From the NCBI GenBank assembly GCA_964419055.1, contig CAYQNU010000015.1:1-64000 (forward strand): a DNA stretch of 64,000 bases, read 5' to 3'. Origin of the DNA: CAYQNU01 sp964419055. Its GTDB lineage: Bacteria; Bacteroidota; Bacteroidia; Flavobacteriales_D; Parvicellaceae. Position 1 is the first letter of the stretch; each line of letters starts with the position of its first letter. Both the position numbers and the translations under genes were made by a program. Shown here one piece after another: positions 45,431 to 54,285 of the stretch. Under the pieces are notes generated by a model. The model was given only the letters and a program-made list of their open reading frames with translations, was not told the origin of the DNA and did no database searches.

Positions 45431-45668
45431 GTTTTTGAATTTAATTATTTTTTAGGGTTTAAGGAATAACGCAATACATTTCATTTAGTTGCCTGCGCCT
45501 TAATTCTGTGCGAAAATAATACTTTTATTGATAGCTTTGTAAAAGTGATGTAAAATAACGTGAGTTTGATGTTAGAATTTTGTCAAACCATCTAATTTAT
45601 TGAATTTGTTTAACTTAAGCTACAACAGGATTTATTAATCTTCAAAAACATGTAGAAATTATTTATAC

Positions 45669-46187
45669 TTACTTAATTTTCAAAAGATTGATTTGTTTAT
45701 CTATTTCCTGTTGTCCGTATGTGGGTAAATGAATTTGATTATTGCTAATTAAATGTTGGCAGCCAATGGATTCTATTTTAGTAATTTTATTATTTACTTG
45801 AAGCCATTCAATCACATTAAAAATAAATAAAGGATCATTTTTGGGGATTAAACCCTTGTTCTTAAGCAGCTCAACAATGGGAAGCAAACATGATGAATTG
45901 GGCTGCAATGGATTTAATTGAGCATACTTCTCTAAAGCCTCCTCAAAAAATATCAAATTACCTATATTGATAAAAACGCATGGAAGGGCTCTTTTAGAAA
46001 AAGCATCCACTCGTGCTTGAGCATTAGTACCCATTTTTAGACCAAAAACAGAATAAGAAAAATAGCCACCTTGACAAATTAATGAAATGTGTGGAGGAAC
46101 CGCTTCAACATTAATGAGACATAGGTAACTTGAAGAGGCATCTAAAGTTAAAAAAGAATCATCACTTGAAATGGTAAGACTATACAT
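45669..46187 (-). CDS. Protein coupled to dapF, unknown function
   Basis: This 172-residue protein starts at the ATG at 46187; the frame extends upstream across dapF, which is an overlap shadow. The start overlaps the end of dapF by eight bases, so translation is probably coupled. The protein is soluble with no signal or membrane segment. FLTLDASSSYLCLINVEAV and SLICQGGYFSYSV suggest a mixed alpha/beta fold. The function is unknown. The family is not recognised, and a link to diaminopimelate metabolism is only suggested by the coupling. Confidence 0.6.
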   Translation of the reverse strand: MYSLTISSDDSFLTLDASSSYLCLINVEAVPPHISLICQGGYFSYSVFGLKMGTNAQARVDAFSKRALPCVFINIGNLIFFEEALEKYAQLNPLQPNSSCLLPIVELLKNKGLIPKNDPLFIFNVIEWLQVNNKITKIESIGCQHLISNNQIHLPTYGQQEIDKQINLLKIK

Positions 46188-46971
46188 CAATTTCCCCTTT
46201 AAATACAAATTTAGCAGGCCCTTGTAAAAAAATAGAATGAAATGATTGAGCATCCTTTTCAAAAGAAACCGTAAGTTGACCACCTTTTGCCAATACGGTT
46301 ATCACATTTGAATTAGCATTCACAGCCAAATTATAAGCCAATGCACATGCAGTAACACCTGTACCACAAGCTAAGGTTTCGTCTTCAACGCCTCGCTCAT
46401 AAGTTCTCACTTTGATTGTGTTTTCAAGCGAACTATCCACCTCAACATAATTCACATTTATACCTTCCCTTTTGTAACGGTCGTTGTATCTTATTTTATG
46501 AGCCTCTGGCACGATGTCTATACCGTCAATTGATTCTTGAAAATGAATAAAGTGGGGTGAACCTGTATGAATGGACCAATCTTTTCCTTGTGACTCAATG
46601 GAGTTTAAATTAACATCAAACATGGCCAATTTCACCTCATCCTGAGATACAATTTCAGCTTTATTCTCTCCGTTTTTTGAATGGAAAATGCAGTGTTTTT
46701 TAATCATCCCAATATGATGAGCAAACAATACCGCGCATCTGCTACCGTTTCCACAAAAACTTTGAGAACCATCAGGATTATAGAATTCCATATAAAAATC
46801 AACTGTTGAAGATTTTTCAATGAGAATCAAACCATCACTGCCGATGCCAAAATGCCTTTTGCACAATTGTTGAATAAGCGCTGTATTATCTTTTGGAAAA
46901 CTATTTTTACGGTTATCTACTATAATAAAGTCGTTACCCGCACCTTGATATTTAAAAAAATCTAATTTCAT
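46180..46971 (-). CDS. dapF: Diaminopimelate epimerase
   Basis: This 263-residue enzyme interconverts LL- and meso-diaminopimelate for lysine and peptidoglycan synthesis. The two catalytic cysteines are Cys73 in SFCGNGSRC and Cys202 in LACGTGVTAC, and YQGAGNDF at 8-15 is the family start. The length is normal. It is followed by the coupled unknown gene and preceded by two small membrane-protein genes on the same strand, 11 bases away. Confidence 0.97.
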   Translation of the reverse strand: MKLDFFKYQGAGNDFIIVDNRKNSFPKDNTALIQQLCKRHFGIGSDGLILIEKSSTVDFYMEFYNPDGSQSFCGNGSRCAVLFAHHIGMIKKHCIFHSKNGENKAEIVSQDEVKLAMFDVNLNSIESQGKDWSIHTGSPHFIHFQESIDGIDIVPEAHKIRYNDRYKREGINVNYVEVDSSLENTIKVRTYERGVEDETLACGTGVTACALAYNLAVNANSNVITVLAKGGQLTVSFEKDAQSFHSIFLQGPAKFVFKGEIDV

Positions 46972-46982
46972 TCAACTCACCA

Positions 46983-47501
46983 TTAAGCCATTTTTTCCAA
47001 TTCTTTTTCACGTGCTTTTTTGCGCACCACATAATCAAACTTATTCCAATTCAGGGCAAAAAGTCCAATTGAAATTACCGTATAAAAAATAGCCGTAATG
47101 GATAATGACGTCATTATTGGACTGATGATAAAGGTAAGTAAAATCATCCCTAAGTTGATGATACTGAAAATATAAAATCCGATTAGCTTTTTCCTCCATA
47201 ATAGTAAAACACCTATGAAAGAAATCAAATGAAATAATGAAAAAGCGTATCCATAATTTTGAAAATTAGGATCTGAATTGCCAATATTAAATAGGGTTTT
47301 TCCAATGCCTACTAACATATAAAAAACCATCAATAAGATATCCCAAACCAAAAAATAATAGCACAACCATTTTAATAAAAAAGGAGGTTGAGATTTACCT
47401 AGTAATAAACCGCCTAAATATTTCAAATTTTGCTTAAGAAGACTTACTTCTTTTGCTTCATTTTCATTTTGTGATGGGGTAATTGGATTTTCTGAACTCA
47501 T
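46983..47501 (-). CDS. Small membrane protein, four segments
   Basis: This 172-residue protein has a polar N-terminal tail (1-38) and four probable membrane segments (about 42-65, 80-100, 108-128 and 132-152). It ends with a charged helix (KKAREKELEKM). Its start overlaps the end of the upstream membrane protein by four bases (ATGA), and dapF follows 11 bases later. The function is unknown; the two membrane proteins may form a complex. Confidence 0.6.
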   Translation of the reverse strand: MSSENPITPSQNENEAKEVSLLKQNLKYLGGLLLGKSQPPFLLKWLCYYFLVWDILLMVFYMLVGIGKTLFNIGNSDPNFQNYGYAFSLFHLISFIGVLLLWRKKLIGFYIFSIINLGMILLTFIISPIMTSLSITAIFYTVISIGLFALNWNKFDYVVRKKAREKELEKMA

Positions 47502-48007
47502 CTGGTTAAATGTTTTAATTGAGTGGTAAACAAAGCTACATATATTAACGGAATAATTAACAACCGCTTATCCATTATAGTAAAGGCATCACCTGCAAAT
47601 AAAATTACAGGCAATAAAACATACAAAAGTTGAAAAAATGCATAAATAAAATATCCCTTTCTAATTTGAAAAAACATTAATGCTGTGCCCACCATAGCCA
47701 ATACACTGATAACACTAAGGTAAATAAACATGCGTGAAATTTTAAACAAACCATTGGCCGAAACATCAACTCCACTGCTTTCAAGTGAGGCTAATTTGGT
47801 TTCCATAATTTCAAAAGCCTCTTGATTGGCACTGTTTCTTAATTCTTCAAAATTAGCATAACCTATGTATTGCGAAGTGTCTTGTACTAGATAATATATG
47901 AAACCCAAAAAACTCATTATACACAAAAACTTTAGACCCGAAGGAACATTCATTTTTGGGGGCACTTCTGCTTTTGCTTTTTTATTTCCGTTTTTCTTGT
48001 GGGACAT
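47498..48007 (-). CDS. Small membrane protein, four segments
   Basis: This 169-residue protein begins with a Lys-rich tail (MSHKKNGNKKAK) and has four hydrophobic segments (about 28-46, 82-104, 108-130 and 140-160). It overlaps the next membrane-protein gene by four bases. Its layout of a charged tail followed by four segments matches that neighbour, so the two may be distant relatives, but I see no shared motif. Confidence 0.6.
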   Translation of the reverse strand: MSHKKNGNKKAKAEVPPKMNVPSGLKFLCIMSFLGFIYYLVQDTSQYIGYANFEELRNSANQEAFEIMETKLASLESSGVDVSANGLFKISRMFIYLSVISVLAMVGTALMFFQIRKGYFIYAFFQLLYVLLPVILFAGDAFTIMDKRLLIIPLIYVALFTTQLKHLTR

Positions 48008-48385
48008 ATTTGACGAATTATACCATTAAATGGGTTGATGCTACAAAGATAATCAGAAATAATAAATGAATGAATTATTTGATTGTTTCCATCCATAAGG
48101 AAAATACAAATGAAAAAGAAATTGAATAAATTGTGACAATTGGTTTTCATTGTAAGTACTTTACATTCCTTTATCCCAATTTTATTATTTTATTTGTACC
48201 TTTTTTATACTTGAATTATACACCTTAACTTATTTAAGAATTGGAAAAAATATAAACGTATCGAAACTTCATAATTTTGTTTTAAACCGAATTTTATTCA
48301 ACACAAAAGTTAACCTTAGCACAATAAACAGTAGTTTTGCGGCCATAATTTTTATTGCACAAACAACACTTAACGTAATAATTTA
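48008..48385. other. Divergent intergenic region, AT-rich
   Basis: No gene is visible. TAGTTTTG at 48332-48339 fits a -7 box for the M42-like peptidase gene (ATG at 48386); no clear -33 element was found. The remainder is AT-rich without repeats. Confidence 0.5.
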
Positions 48386-49309
48386 ATGGAACTGCTAAAA
48401 AATATGTGTCAAATTCACGCCCCATCGGGCAATGAATCGCCTATGACACAATTTGTACTCAACTATATTGAACAACAAAAATCCACTTGGAAAGTACAAC
48501 CTGAAATACTTTACGGAAAGGAATTTCAGGATTGCATCATTTTAAAATTTGGAACTCCCAGAACGGCAATTTTTGCTCATTTAGACAGCATTGGATACAC
48601 CGTACGCTATGGTAAAGAATTGGTAAAAATTGGAGGTCCTTCTTCTATAGATGGATTGGCTTTAGTGGGCAGTGATAGCCAAGGTTCTTTCGAAACTGAA
48701 TTGGTTGTTTTAGAAGATGAGTATGAAAATCAAAAATTGGAATACTTACTTGATAGAGAATTGGATAGAGGTACCGAACTCACCTTCAAGCCGAATTGGA
48801 GAGAAGATGAACAATTTGTTCAATGCTGTTACATGGACAACAGACTAGGTGTATGGAGTGCCTTAAAAGTTGCTGAAACACTGTCAGATGGTATCATTTG
48901 TTTTTCGACCTATGAAGAACATAAAGGAGGTACTGCAGGCATGTTGGCTCGAATAATATATGAACGTTGGAATATTCAACAAGCATTAATATCAGACATT
49001 ACTTGGATTACTGAAGGGGTTAAACACGGTCAAGGTGTCGTAATTTCGATGAGAGATTCTGGAATTCCCAGAAGAAGTTATTTAAATAAAATCATTCACT
49101 TAGCAAAAGAAAGCAGTATTCCATTTCAACTAGAAGTAGAGGCTACTGGAGGAAGTGATGGCAATCAAATTCAAGCTTCGCCCTACCCCATAGATTGGCT
49201 TTTTATTGGTGCCCCGGAAGACCATGTGCACACACCTGATGAAAAAGTCCATAAAAAAGACATCGAAAGTATGGTAAAGATGTACAGCTATTTAATGAAA
49301 AACCTCTAA
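48386..49309 (+). CDS. M42-like metallopeptidase
   Basis: This 307-residue cytoplasmic peptidase resembles the M42 (glutamyl/tetrahedral aminopeptidase) family. Metal ligands can be read in order: His in FAHLDSIG, Asp in YMDNRLG, Glu-Glu in TYEEHKGG, Asp in ISDITW and His near the C-terminus in DHVHTPDE. The order matches M42/M28-type dinuclear zinc enzymes. It is slightly shorter than typical M42 proteins of about 350 residues. The substrate peptides are unknown. Confidence 0.82.
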   Translation: MELLKNMCQIHAPSGNESPMTQFVLNYIEQQKSTWKVQPEILYGKEFQDCIILKFGTPRTAIFAHLDSIGYTVRYGKELVKIGGPSSIDGLALVGSDSQGSFETELVVLEDEYENQKLEYLLDRELDRGTELTFKPNWREDEQFVQCCYMDNRLGVWSALKVAETLSDGIICFSTYEEHKGGTAGMLARIIYERWNIQQALISDITWITEGVKHGQGVVISMRDSGIPRRSYLNKIIHLAKESSIPFQLEVEATGGSDGNQIQASPYPIDWLFIGAPEDHVHTPDEKVHKKDIESMVKMYSYLMKNL

Positions 49310-49369
49310 TGAACGGTTATTCTCATTTGATCGATTAAAACAAAATGCCTCTGTTTTTGTTATAAACGT

Positions 49370-49927
49370 ATGAAAAAAATAGCTACACTACTCTATATTA
49401 CTTTTGTTTTGATTGGAATGTCAAAAGCCCAACAACTCAAAAATTTTAACGAACAACAAAACAAGATTACAAAAATTGGAATGACCACTTTAGGAAGTTG
49501 GTCTTTAGCATCCATTACATGGGGTGTTAGCGGATACAATAATTCCAATGAAACGTACAACTATTTTAGCCAAATGAATGTGTCTTGGGGAATTATAAAT
49601 GTTTCATTGGCTTTACCAGGTTATCTAAAAGCGCGCAAAGCAGGAAATTTAGAATACAACTTTAGTAAAACCTACCTAGAGCAGACAAAAATTGAAAAAA
49701 TATTTTCTTTCAACACAGCTTTAGATGTAGCATATATTACCGGTGGTTTACTACTCAAAGAACGAGCAAAATGGGACATCGGTAATCAAGCTCGATGGAC
49801 TGGATTTGGAAACGCTATACTTATGCAAGGTAGTTTTTTATTTGCCTTTGACCTAGCTATGGCAGCCGTGCACTCGCATCACCGAAAAAAAATATTAGAT
49901 GCAAAATTACCCGAGCAATTTGAATAA
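49370..49927 (+). CDS. Exported or membrane protein, unknown function
   Basis: This 185-residue protein has a signal peptide (residues 1-21, ending SKAQ). It has three later hydrophobic stretches: GMTTLGSWSLASITWG near 35, VSWGIINVSLALPGY near 70 and AILMQGSFLFAFDLAM near 150. A conserved-looking ALDVAYITGGLLL lies between the last two. The pattern recalls a small family of Bacteroidetes membrane proteins without known function. It lies 60 bases after the M42-like gene on the same strand and converges with the decarboxylase. Confidence 0.6.
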   Translation: MKKIATLLYITFVLIGMSKAQQLKNFNEQQNKITKIGMTTLGSWSLASITWGVSGYNNSNETYNYFSQMNVSWGIINVSLALPGYLKARKAGNLEYNFSKTYLEQTKIEKIFSFNTALDVAYITGGLLLKERAKWDIGNQARWTGFGNAILMQGSFLFAFDLAMAAVHSHHRKKILDAKLPEQFE

Positions 49928-49938
49928 TCGTTCAATTA

Positions 49939-51156
49939 TCAAGCAACCAATTGTTCAACCAAAGGAATTAATTTCTCAATAGTTACGTGATCCATAATCA
50001 CTATTTTATACCAATTAGGTTGATGATGATTATCGGGCACTAAACCAAACTGTTTTGCGGTTTCATCTTTAACATGTTTGCTTTGGATGGTAATGATATT
50101 CGAAAATTCATTTCTAAAATAAGTGCACCCCTTCCTTTCCAATTGATCAACAAACCATTGAGTACGTTTTTGTAGTATAAAAATTTTCTCTTGCCAACCA
50201 AATGGTCCACTGGTGGTAAGAATCATCCAAACCGCTACTGCATTAGCTCCCGATCGGCTTCCTATCAACGTATAATCTTCACCTTCTACATAACTGGCTT
50301 CTTTGGTATTGGCATAATGGATATAACCTTTACGAATTAAAAAAATACCCGTTCCATAGGGTGCTTGAGCCATTTTATGAGCATCTAATGTAAAAGAGGA
50401 GATTTCTGGATTTTCGAAATTTAATGGGCTCAATTTATCGGTAAATGGATAATAAAAACCTCCATATGCGCCATCCACATGTATTTTATAGGAGCAACTC
50501 ATTCTTTTCAATACATTGCAATACCTTTCAATTGGATCTACCGAACCAAACATTGTGGTCATCATATTATTAATCACAATAAAGTGATTTATTCCCGAGT
50601 TAAAAGCCGTATTAAGAGTGCCTTCAATCGCACTTTCCGTAATTTCTCTGGTTTGATCATTTACCGGAACCTTAAAAATGGATATTGCTAATAAATTGGC
50701 CGCTTTATCCATTGAATAATGACTGTCTTTACTGCATAATATGGCAATTTGATTGGGCAATGCCTTAAACTCCAACTCAAAGTAATTTCGATAAATCCAA
50801 ATGGCTTGAATATTTGCCTCTGTTCCCCCGGATGCAATGTATCCATCATAAGCATTTGGTTTTGATTTGAGAATGTCAACTGCACAAATATCCAAAACAG
50901 AACGTTCCAAATCTTGAGTACCTTTAAAGAACGACTCTGATGTACCCATAGTGTGACAACCAATATTATTAGGATTTTGAACCAAAGTTGACATAAATGG
51001 GGCATCCTTCAAAAAAGCTGCGTCTTGAGAAAAAACGTTTTTATCTAAATGACTCGCTGGAACACCTAAAATGGTGTTATCATTAAAATTAACATTAGCT
51101 GCCAAAGCATCAAAAACTATTGACTTAATGGTTTCTTTCGACTTCTTTTCCCACAT
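49939..51156 (-). CDS. Group II PLP-dependent decarboxylase
   Basis: This 405-residue enzyme is of the histidine/aromatic amino acid decarboxylase type. Lys261 in TLDAHKMAQAPYG is the expected cofactor lysine, and HVDGAYGGFYYPF near 222 supplies the Asp that pairs with the pyridine nitrogen. An upstream GGTEANIQAIW (about 109) binds phosphate. The length is somewhat short for the family (usually 450 or more), mainly at the N-terminus. The amino acid decarboxylated cannot be told from motifs alone. It converges with the preceding membrane-protein gene, with only 11 bases between. Confidence 0.87.
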   Translation of the reverse strand: MWEKKSKETIKSIVFDALAANVNFNDNTILGVPASHLDKNVFSQDAAFLKDAPFMSTLVQNPNNIGCHTMGTSESFFKGTQDLERSVLDICAVDILKSKPNAYDGYIASGGTEANIQAIWIYRNYFELEFKALPNQIAILCSKDSHYSMDKAANLLAISIFKVPVNDQTREITESAIEGTLNTAFNSGINHFIVINNMMTTMFGSVDPIERYCNVLKRMSCSYKIHVDGAYGGFYYPFTDKLSPLNFENPEISSFTLDAHKMAQAPYGTGIFLIRKGYIHYANTKEASYVEGEDYTLIGSRSGANAVAVWMILTTSGPFGWQEKIFILQKRTQWFVDQLERKGCTYFRNEFSNIITIQSKHVKDETAKQFGLVPDNHHQPNWYKIVIMDHVTIEKLIPLVEQLVA

Positions 51157-51478
51157 AATACTTGATTATTTTTATAGGCAACAAAAGTAATTGATCCAAA
51201 AAAGACAATCAATGACATTTGTCATATACCCTTAAGCGGACTTCAATAAATAACTCTTTACTAAACCAAAAATAGCTTGCCAAATGCAAGGTCAATTATT
51301 AGAAGTTCCCTAAGGAAAAAAAAATCGATTGTCATGTTATACAATCGACCTAAACTTAATGAGGGAATTTTCTTTAGGAAACGGGAAAATATTTAATAAA
51401 AAAAAGCTCAAATGTTTTGTATTAAAAATAAATTACTATCTTTGCAGCCCTTATTCAAGAAAATAATACGCATTAGTA
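51157..51478. other. Divergent intergenic region with paired stems
   Basis: TCGATTGT (51325-51332) pairs perfectly with ACAATCGA (51341-51348). An outer pair (51305-51319 with 51368-51382) encloses it with two mismatches, giving a 78-base structure just upstream of the rpmG promoter. No gene is seen. Confidence 0.55.
51416..51444 (+). promoter_or_regulatory. Promoter of rpmG
   Basis: TTTG at 51416-51419 and TATCTTTG at 51437-51444 match the Bacteroidetes consensus exactly, with a 17-base spacer. The rpmG ATG is at 51479. This is the clearest promoter in the window. Confidence 0.7.
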
Positions 51479-51667
51479 ATGGCAAAGAAAAGCAAAGGCA
51501 ATAGAATTCAAGTGATTCTTGAGTGCACAGAACACAAAGAATCTGGTTTACCAGGTACTTCTAGATACATTAGTACCAAAAATCGTAAAAACACTCCTGA
51601 CAGAATGGAAAGAAGAAAATACAATCCAATCTTGAAGAAAGTAACTGTACACAAAGAAATTAAATAA
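51479..51667 (+). CDS. rpmG: 50S ribosomal protein L33
   Basis: This 62-residue basic protein starts MAKKSKGNRIQVILECTEH and contains SRYISTKNRKNTPDRMERRK, typical of L33. It has a single cysteine, in LECTEH, so it lacks the paired zinc-binding cysteines of some L33 proteins. It is followed 12 bases later by a DUF4295 gene, the usual partner in Bacteroidota. The expected upstream partner rpmB is not here but near the left edge of the window, 51 kb away. Confidence 0.97.
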   Translation: MAKKSKGNRIQVILECTEHKESGLPGTSRYISTKNRKNTPDRMERRKYNPILKKVTVHKEIK

Positions 51668-51679
51668 TATTAGCGAAAG

Positions 51680-51835
51680 ATGGCAAAGAAAGTAGTAGCA
51701 TCGTTACAAAAAGGTGGTGGTAAACAACACTCTAAAGTAATTAAAATGGTAAAATCTCCAAAAACGGGAGCTTACTCATTCAAAGAAGAAATTGTACTTA
51801 ACGATAAAGTTAAAGATTGGTTGGCAGCAAACTAG
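51680..51835 (+). CDS. DUF4295 protein, ribosome-associated candidate
   Basis: This 51-residue protein (MAKKVVASLQKGGGKQHSKV...) is found between rpmG and ftsY in many Bacteroidota. It is small and Lys-rich, and its start resembles a ribosomal protein, so it is probably ribosome-associated, but the function is unproven. It begins 12 bases after rpmG and ends 122 bases before the ftsY start. Confidence 0.92.
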   Translation: MAKKVVASLQKGGGKQHSKVIKMVKSPKTGAYSFKEEIVLNDKVKDWLAAN

Positions 51836-51957
51836 TTTCTAGTTTGGAATGCACCCTAACTTCATTTTTAAAATTAAAATAATTAAGCTTCTTCCTTACT
51901 TATAAGGGGGGAGCTTTTGTTCATTAATAACGTCTGTTGACGATAAAGCATTGGATT

Positions 51958-52926
51958 ATGAGCTGGAAAAGTTTCTTTACTCGCGAAAAAAAAGAAGATC
52001 TTGACCAAGGTTTAGAAAAAACTTCTAAAACATTTTTTTCAAAAATTGCTTCTGCAATAGCCGGTAAATCAACCGTTGACGAAGAAGTATTGGATAATTT
52101 AGAAGAAATTTTAGTTTCTTCTGATGTGAGTGTTGAAACTACTCTAAAAATAATCAAACGTATTGAACAACGAGTTTCTCGTGATAAATACGTTAGCACC
52201 AAAGAACTTCATTCAATACTTAAAGAAGAAATCACAAAATTATTGGCTGAATCCAATAACAGTGACACCCCAAATTTTGTAATTCCCAAAATGAATGGCA
52301 CGCCCTACGTAATTATGGTAGTTGGAGTGAATGGAGTGGGTAAAACAACCACTATCGGTAAATTAGCTCATCAATTTAAACAACAAGGATATAAAGTAAT
52401 GTTGGGAGCAGCCGATACTTTTAGAGCCGCTGCTGTAGAGCAACTCATTATTTGGAGTAAAAGAGCAGGTGTAGAAATTGTTCAACAAGGTATGAATGCT
52501 GATCCCGCCTCAGTGGCTTTTGATACACTGCAAAGTGCTAAAGCTCAGGGTATGGATATCGTAATCATTGACACCGCTGGGCGATTGCACAACAAAATCA
52601 ACTTGATGAACGAGTTGACTAAAATTAAGAGGGTAATGGAAAAAGTAATTCCAGACGCTCCTCATGATGTAATGTTAGTGTTGGATGGCAGTACAGGTCA
52701 AAATGCAATAGAACAAGCTAAACAATTTACCGCTGCTACAGAGGTAAAATCGTTGGCATTAACAAAATTAGATGGAACCGCCAAAGGTGGTGTAGTAATT
52801 GGCATTTGTGACCAATTTAAAATACCCATTCGTTACATTGGCGTGGGCGAAGGAATAGACCATTTGCAACTTTTCAATAAAGACGCATTTGTGGATTCTC
52901 TTTTTCAAGGAACCCAATTAGAATAA
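51958..52926 (+). CDS. ftsY: Signal recognition particle receptor FtsY
   Basis: This 322-residue GTPase docks ribosomes that carry membrane proteins at the inner membrane. From the ATG at 51958 it starts MSWKSFFTREKK, a short basic N-terminus, as in other FtsY proteins of this phylum. An in-frame TTG at 51937 would add seven residues and is not preferred. The NG domain carries GVNGVGKTTT (about 123-132), AADTFRAAAVEQL, IDTAGR and ALTKLDGTAKGG. It follows DUF4295 in the standard Bacteroidota order. Confidence 0.97.
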   Translation: MSWKSFFTREKKEDLDQGLEKTSKTFFSKIASAIAGKSTVDEEVLDNLEEILVSSDVSVETTLKIIKRIEQRVSRDKYVSTKELHSILKEEITKLLAESNNSDTPNFVIPKMNGTPYVIMVVGVNGVGKTTTIGKLAHQFKQQGYKVMLGAADTFRAAAVEQLIIWSKRAGVEIVQQGMNADPASVAFDTLQSAKAQGMDIVIIDTAGRLHNKINLMNELTKIKRVMEKVIPDAPHDVMLVLDGSTGQNAIEQAKQFTAATEVKSLALTKLDGTAKGGVVIGICDQFKIPIRYIGVGEGIDHLQLFNKDAFVDSLFQGTQLE

Positions 52927-52970
52927 CTTTTCCAATTATATAAATTCTTCATTATTGCTACAATTAGTAG

Positions 52971-54284
52971 ATGAAAACGAAAACATTAAAAAAAAATAAA
53001 GTAAACGTAGTTACACTCGGTTGCTCCAAAAATTTATACGACTCTGAAGTTTTGATGGCTCAATTAAAAGCCAACAAATTTGATGTTGAACACGAGTCAA
53101 AACAAGACGATTCAGAAATAGTTATCATCAATACCTGTGGGTTTATTGATAATGCCAAAGAAGAATCCATAAATACAATACTGCGATACGCAGAAGCCAA
53201 AAGACAGGGTCAAGTTTCAAAAGTATATGTTACAGGTTGTTTATCTGAACGATACAAAGATGATTTAGAAACTGAAATACCTGAAGTGGATGCCTATTTT
53301 GGAACACGAGAATTGCCCAAATTGCTGAAAACACTAAAAGCAGATTATAAACATGAATTAGTTGGCGAACGTTTGTTAACTACACCTTCACATTATGCTT
53401 ATTTAAAAATTGCTGAAGGTTGCGATCGTCCTTGTTCATTTTGTGCCATTCCATTTATGCGCGGAAAACACGTTTCCACACCCATTGAAAGTTTAGTAGA
53501 ACAAACCAAAAGTTTAGCAGCAAAAGGTGTTAAAGAAGTAATTTTGATAGCTCAAGATTTAACATATTATGGGTTGGATATTTACAAAAAAAGAAATTTA
53601 GCTGAACTCATTACTAAAATATCTGAAGTAGAAGGTATAGAATGGATTCGCCTACATTATGCATACCCTTCAGGATTTCCAATGGATGTAATTGATGTAA
53701 TAAAGGATAATCCAAAAGTATGTACCTACATTGATATGCCGTTGCAACACGGAAGTTCAAAAATCCTTAAAGCCATGAGAAGAGGTATTGACCGAGAAAA
53801 AACAGAAGCTTTAGTAAGGGAAATACGTGAAAAAATACCCACTATTGCCTTTAGAACAACGTTGATAGTTGGATATCCTGGTGAAACTCAAGAAGATTTT
53901 GAAGAGATGTATCAGTTTGTAGACGATATGAAATTTGATCGATTGGGTGTTTTCACGTATTCACATGAGGACAATACACACGCTTTTAATTTTGAAGATG
54001 ACGTACCAGAAGAGGTAAAAAAAGACCGTGCGGAGGAAATAATGGAACTTCAATCGGGTATTTCTTATTTGCTTAATGAAGAAAAAATCGGCAAAACCTT
54101 TAAAGTATTATTTGACCGTGTTGAAGGAGACTATTTTATTGGTAGAACTGAATTCGATTCACCAGATGTGGATAACGAAGTATTGGTAAAAAAAGACGAG
54201 AATACCTTTATTCGAATCGGTGATTTTGCTAATGTACTCATTACAAAAGCTGATCATTATGATTTGTACGGGAACTTAGTTTAA
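52971..54284 (+). CDS. rimO: Ribosomal protein S12 methylthiotransferase RimO
   Basis: This 437-residue radical-SAM enzyme adds a methylthio group to an Asp of ribosomal protein S12. The N-terminal methylthiotransferase domain has the cluster cysteines in TLGCSKN, NTCGFI and VTGCLSE. The radical-SAM CxxxCxxC motif is in GCDRPCSFCAIPF, near residue 150. A TRAM domain closes the chain (LFDRVEGDYFIGRTEFDSP). It is 44 bases after ftsY, in the conserved order. Its stop codon lies one base from that of the convergent CtlX-like gene. Confidence 0.97.
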   Translation: MKTKTLKKNKVNVVTLGCSKNLYDSEVLMAQLKANKFDVEHESKQDDSEIVIINTCGFIDNAKEESINTILRYAEAKRQGQVSKVYVTGCLSERYKDDLETEIPEVDAYFGTRELPKLLKTLKADYKHELVGERLLTTPSHYAYLKIAEGCDRPCSFCAIPFMRGKHVSTPIESLVEQTKSLAAKGVKEVILIAQDLTYYGLDIYKKRNLAELITKISEVEGIEWIRLHYAYPSGFPMDVIDVIKDNPKVCTYIDMPLQHGSSKILKAMRRGIDREKTEALVREIREKIPTIAFRTTLIVGYPGETQEDFEEMYQFVDDMKFDRLGVFTYSHEDNTHAFNFEDDVPEEVKKDRAEEIMELQSGISYLLNEEKIGKTFKVLFDRVEGDYFIGRTEFDSPDVDNEVLVKKDENTFIRIGDFANVLITKADHYDLYGNLV

Positions 54285-54285
54285 G

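Noticed and set aside
47950..48150. A 66-codon frame upstream of the membrane-protein pair
   Set aside because: It overlaps the start of a better-supported gene in another phase.
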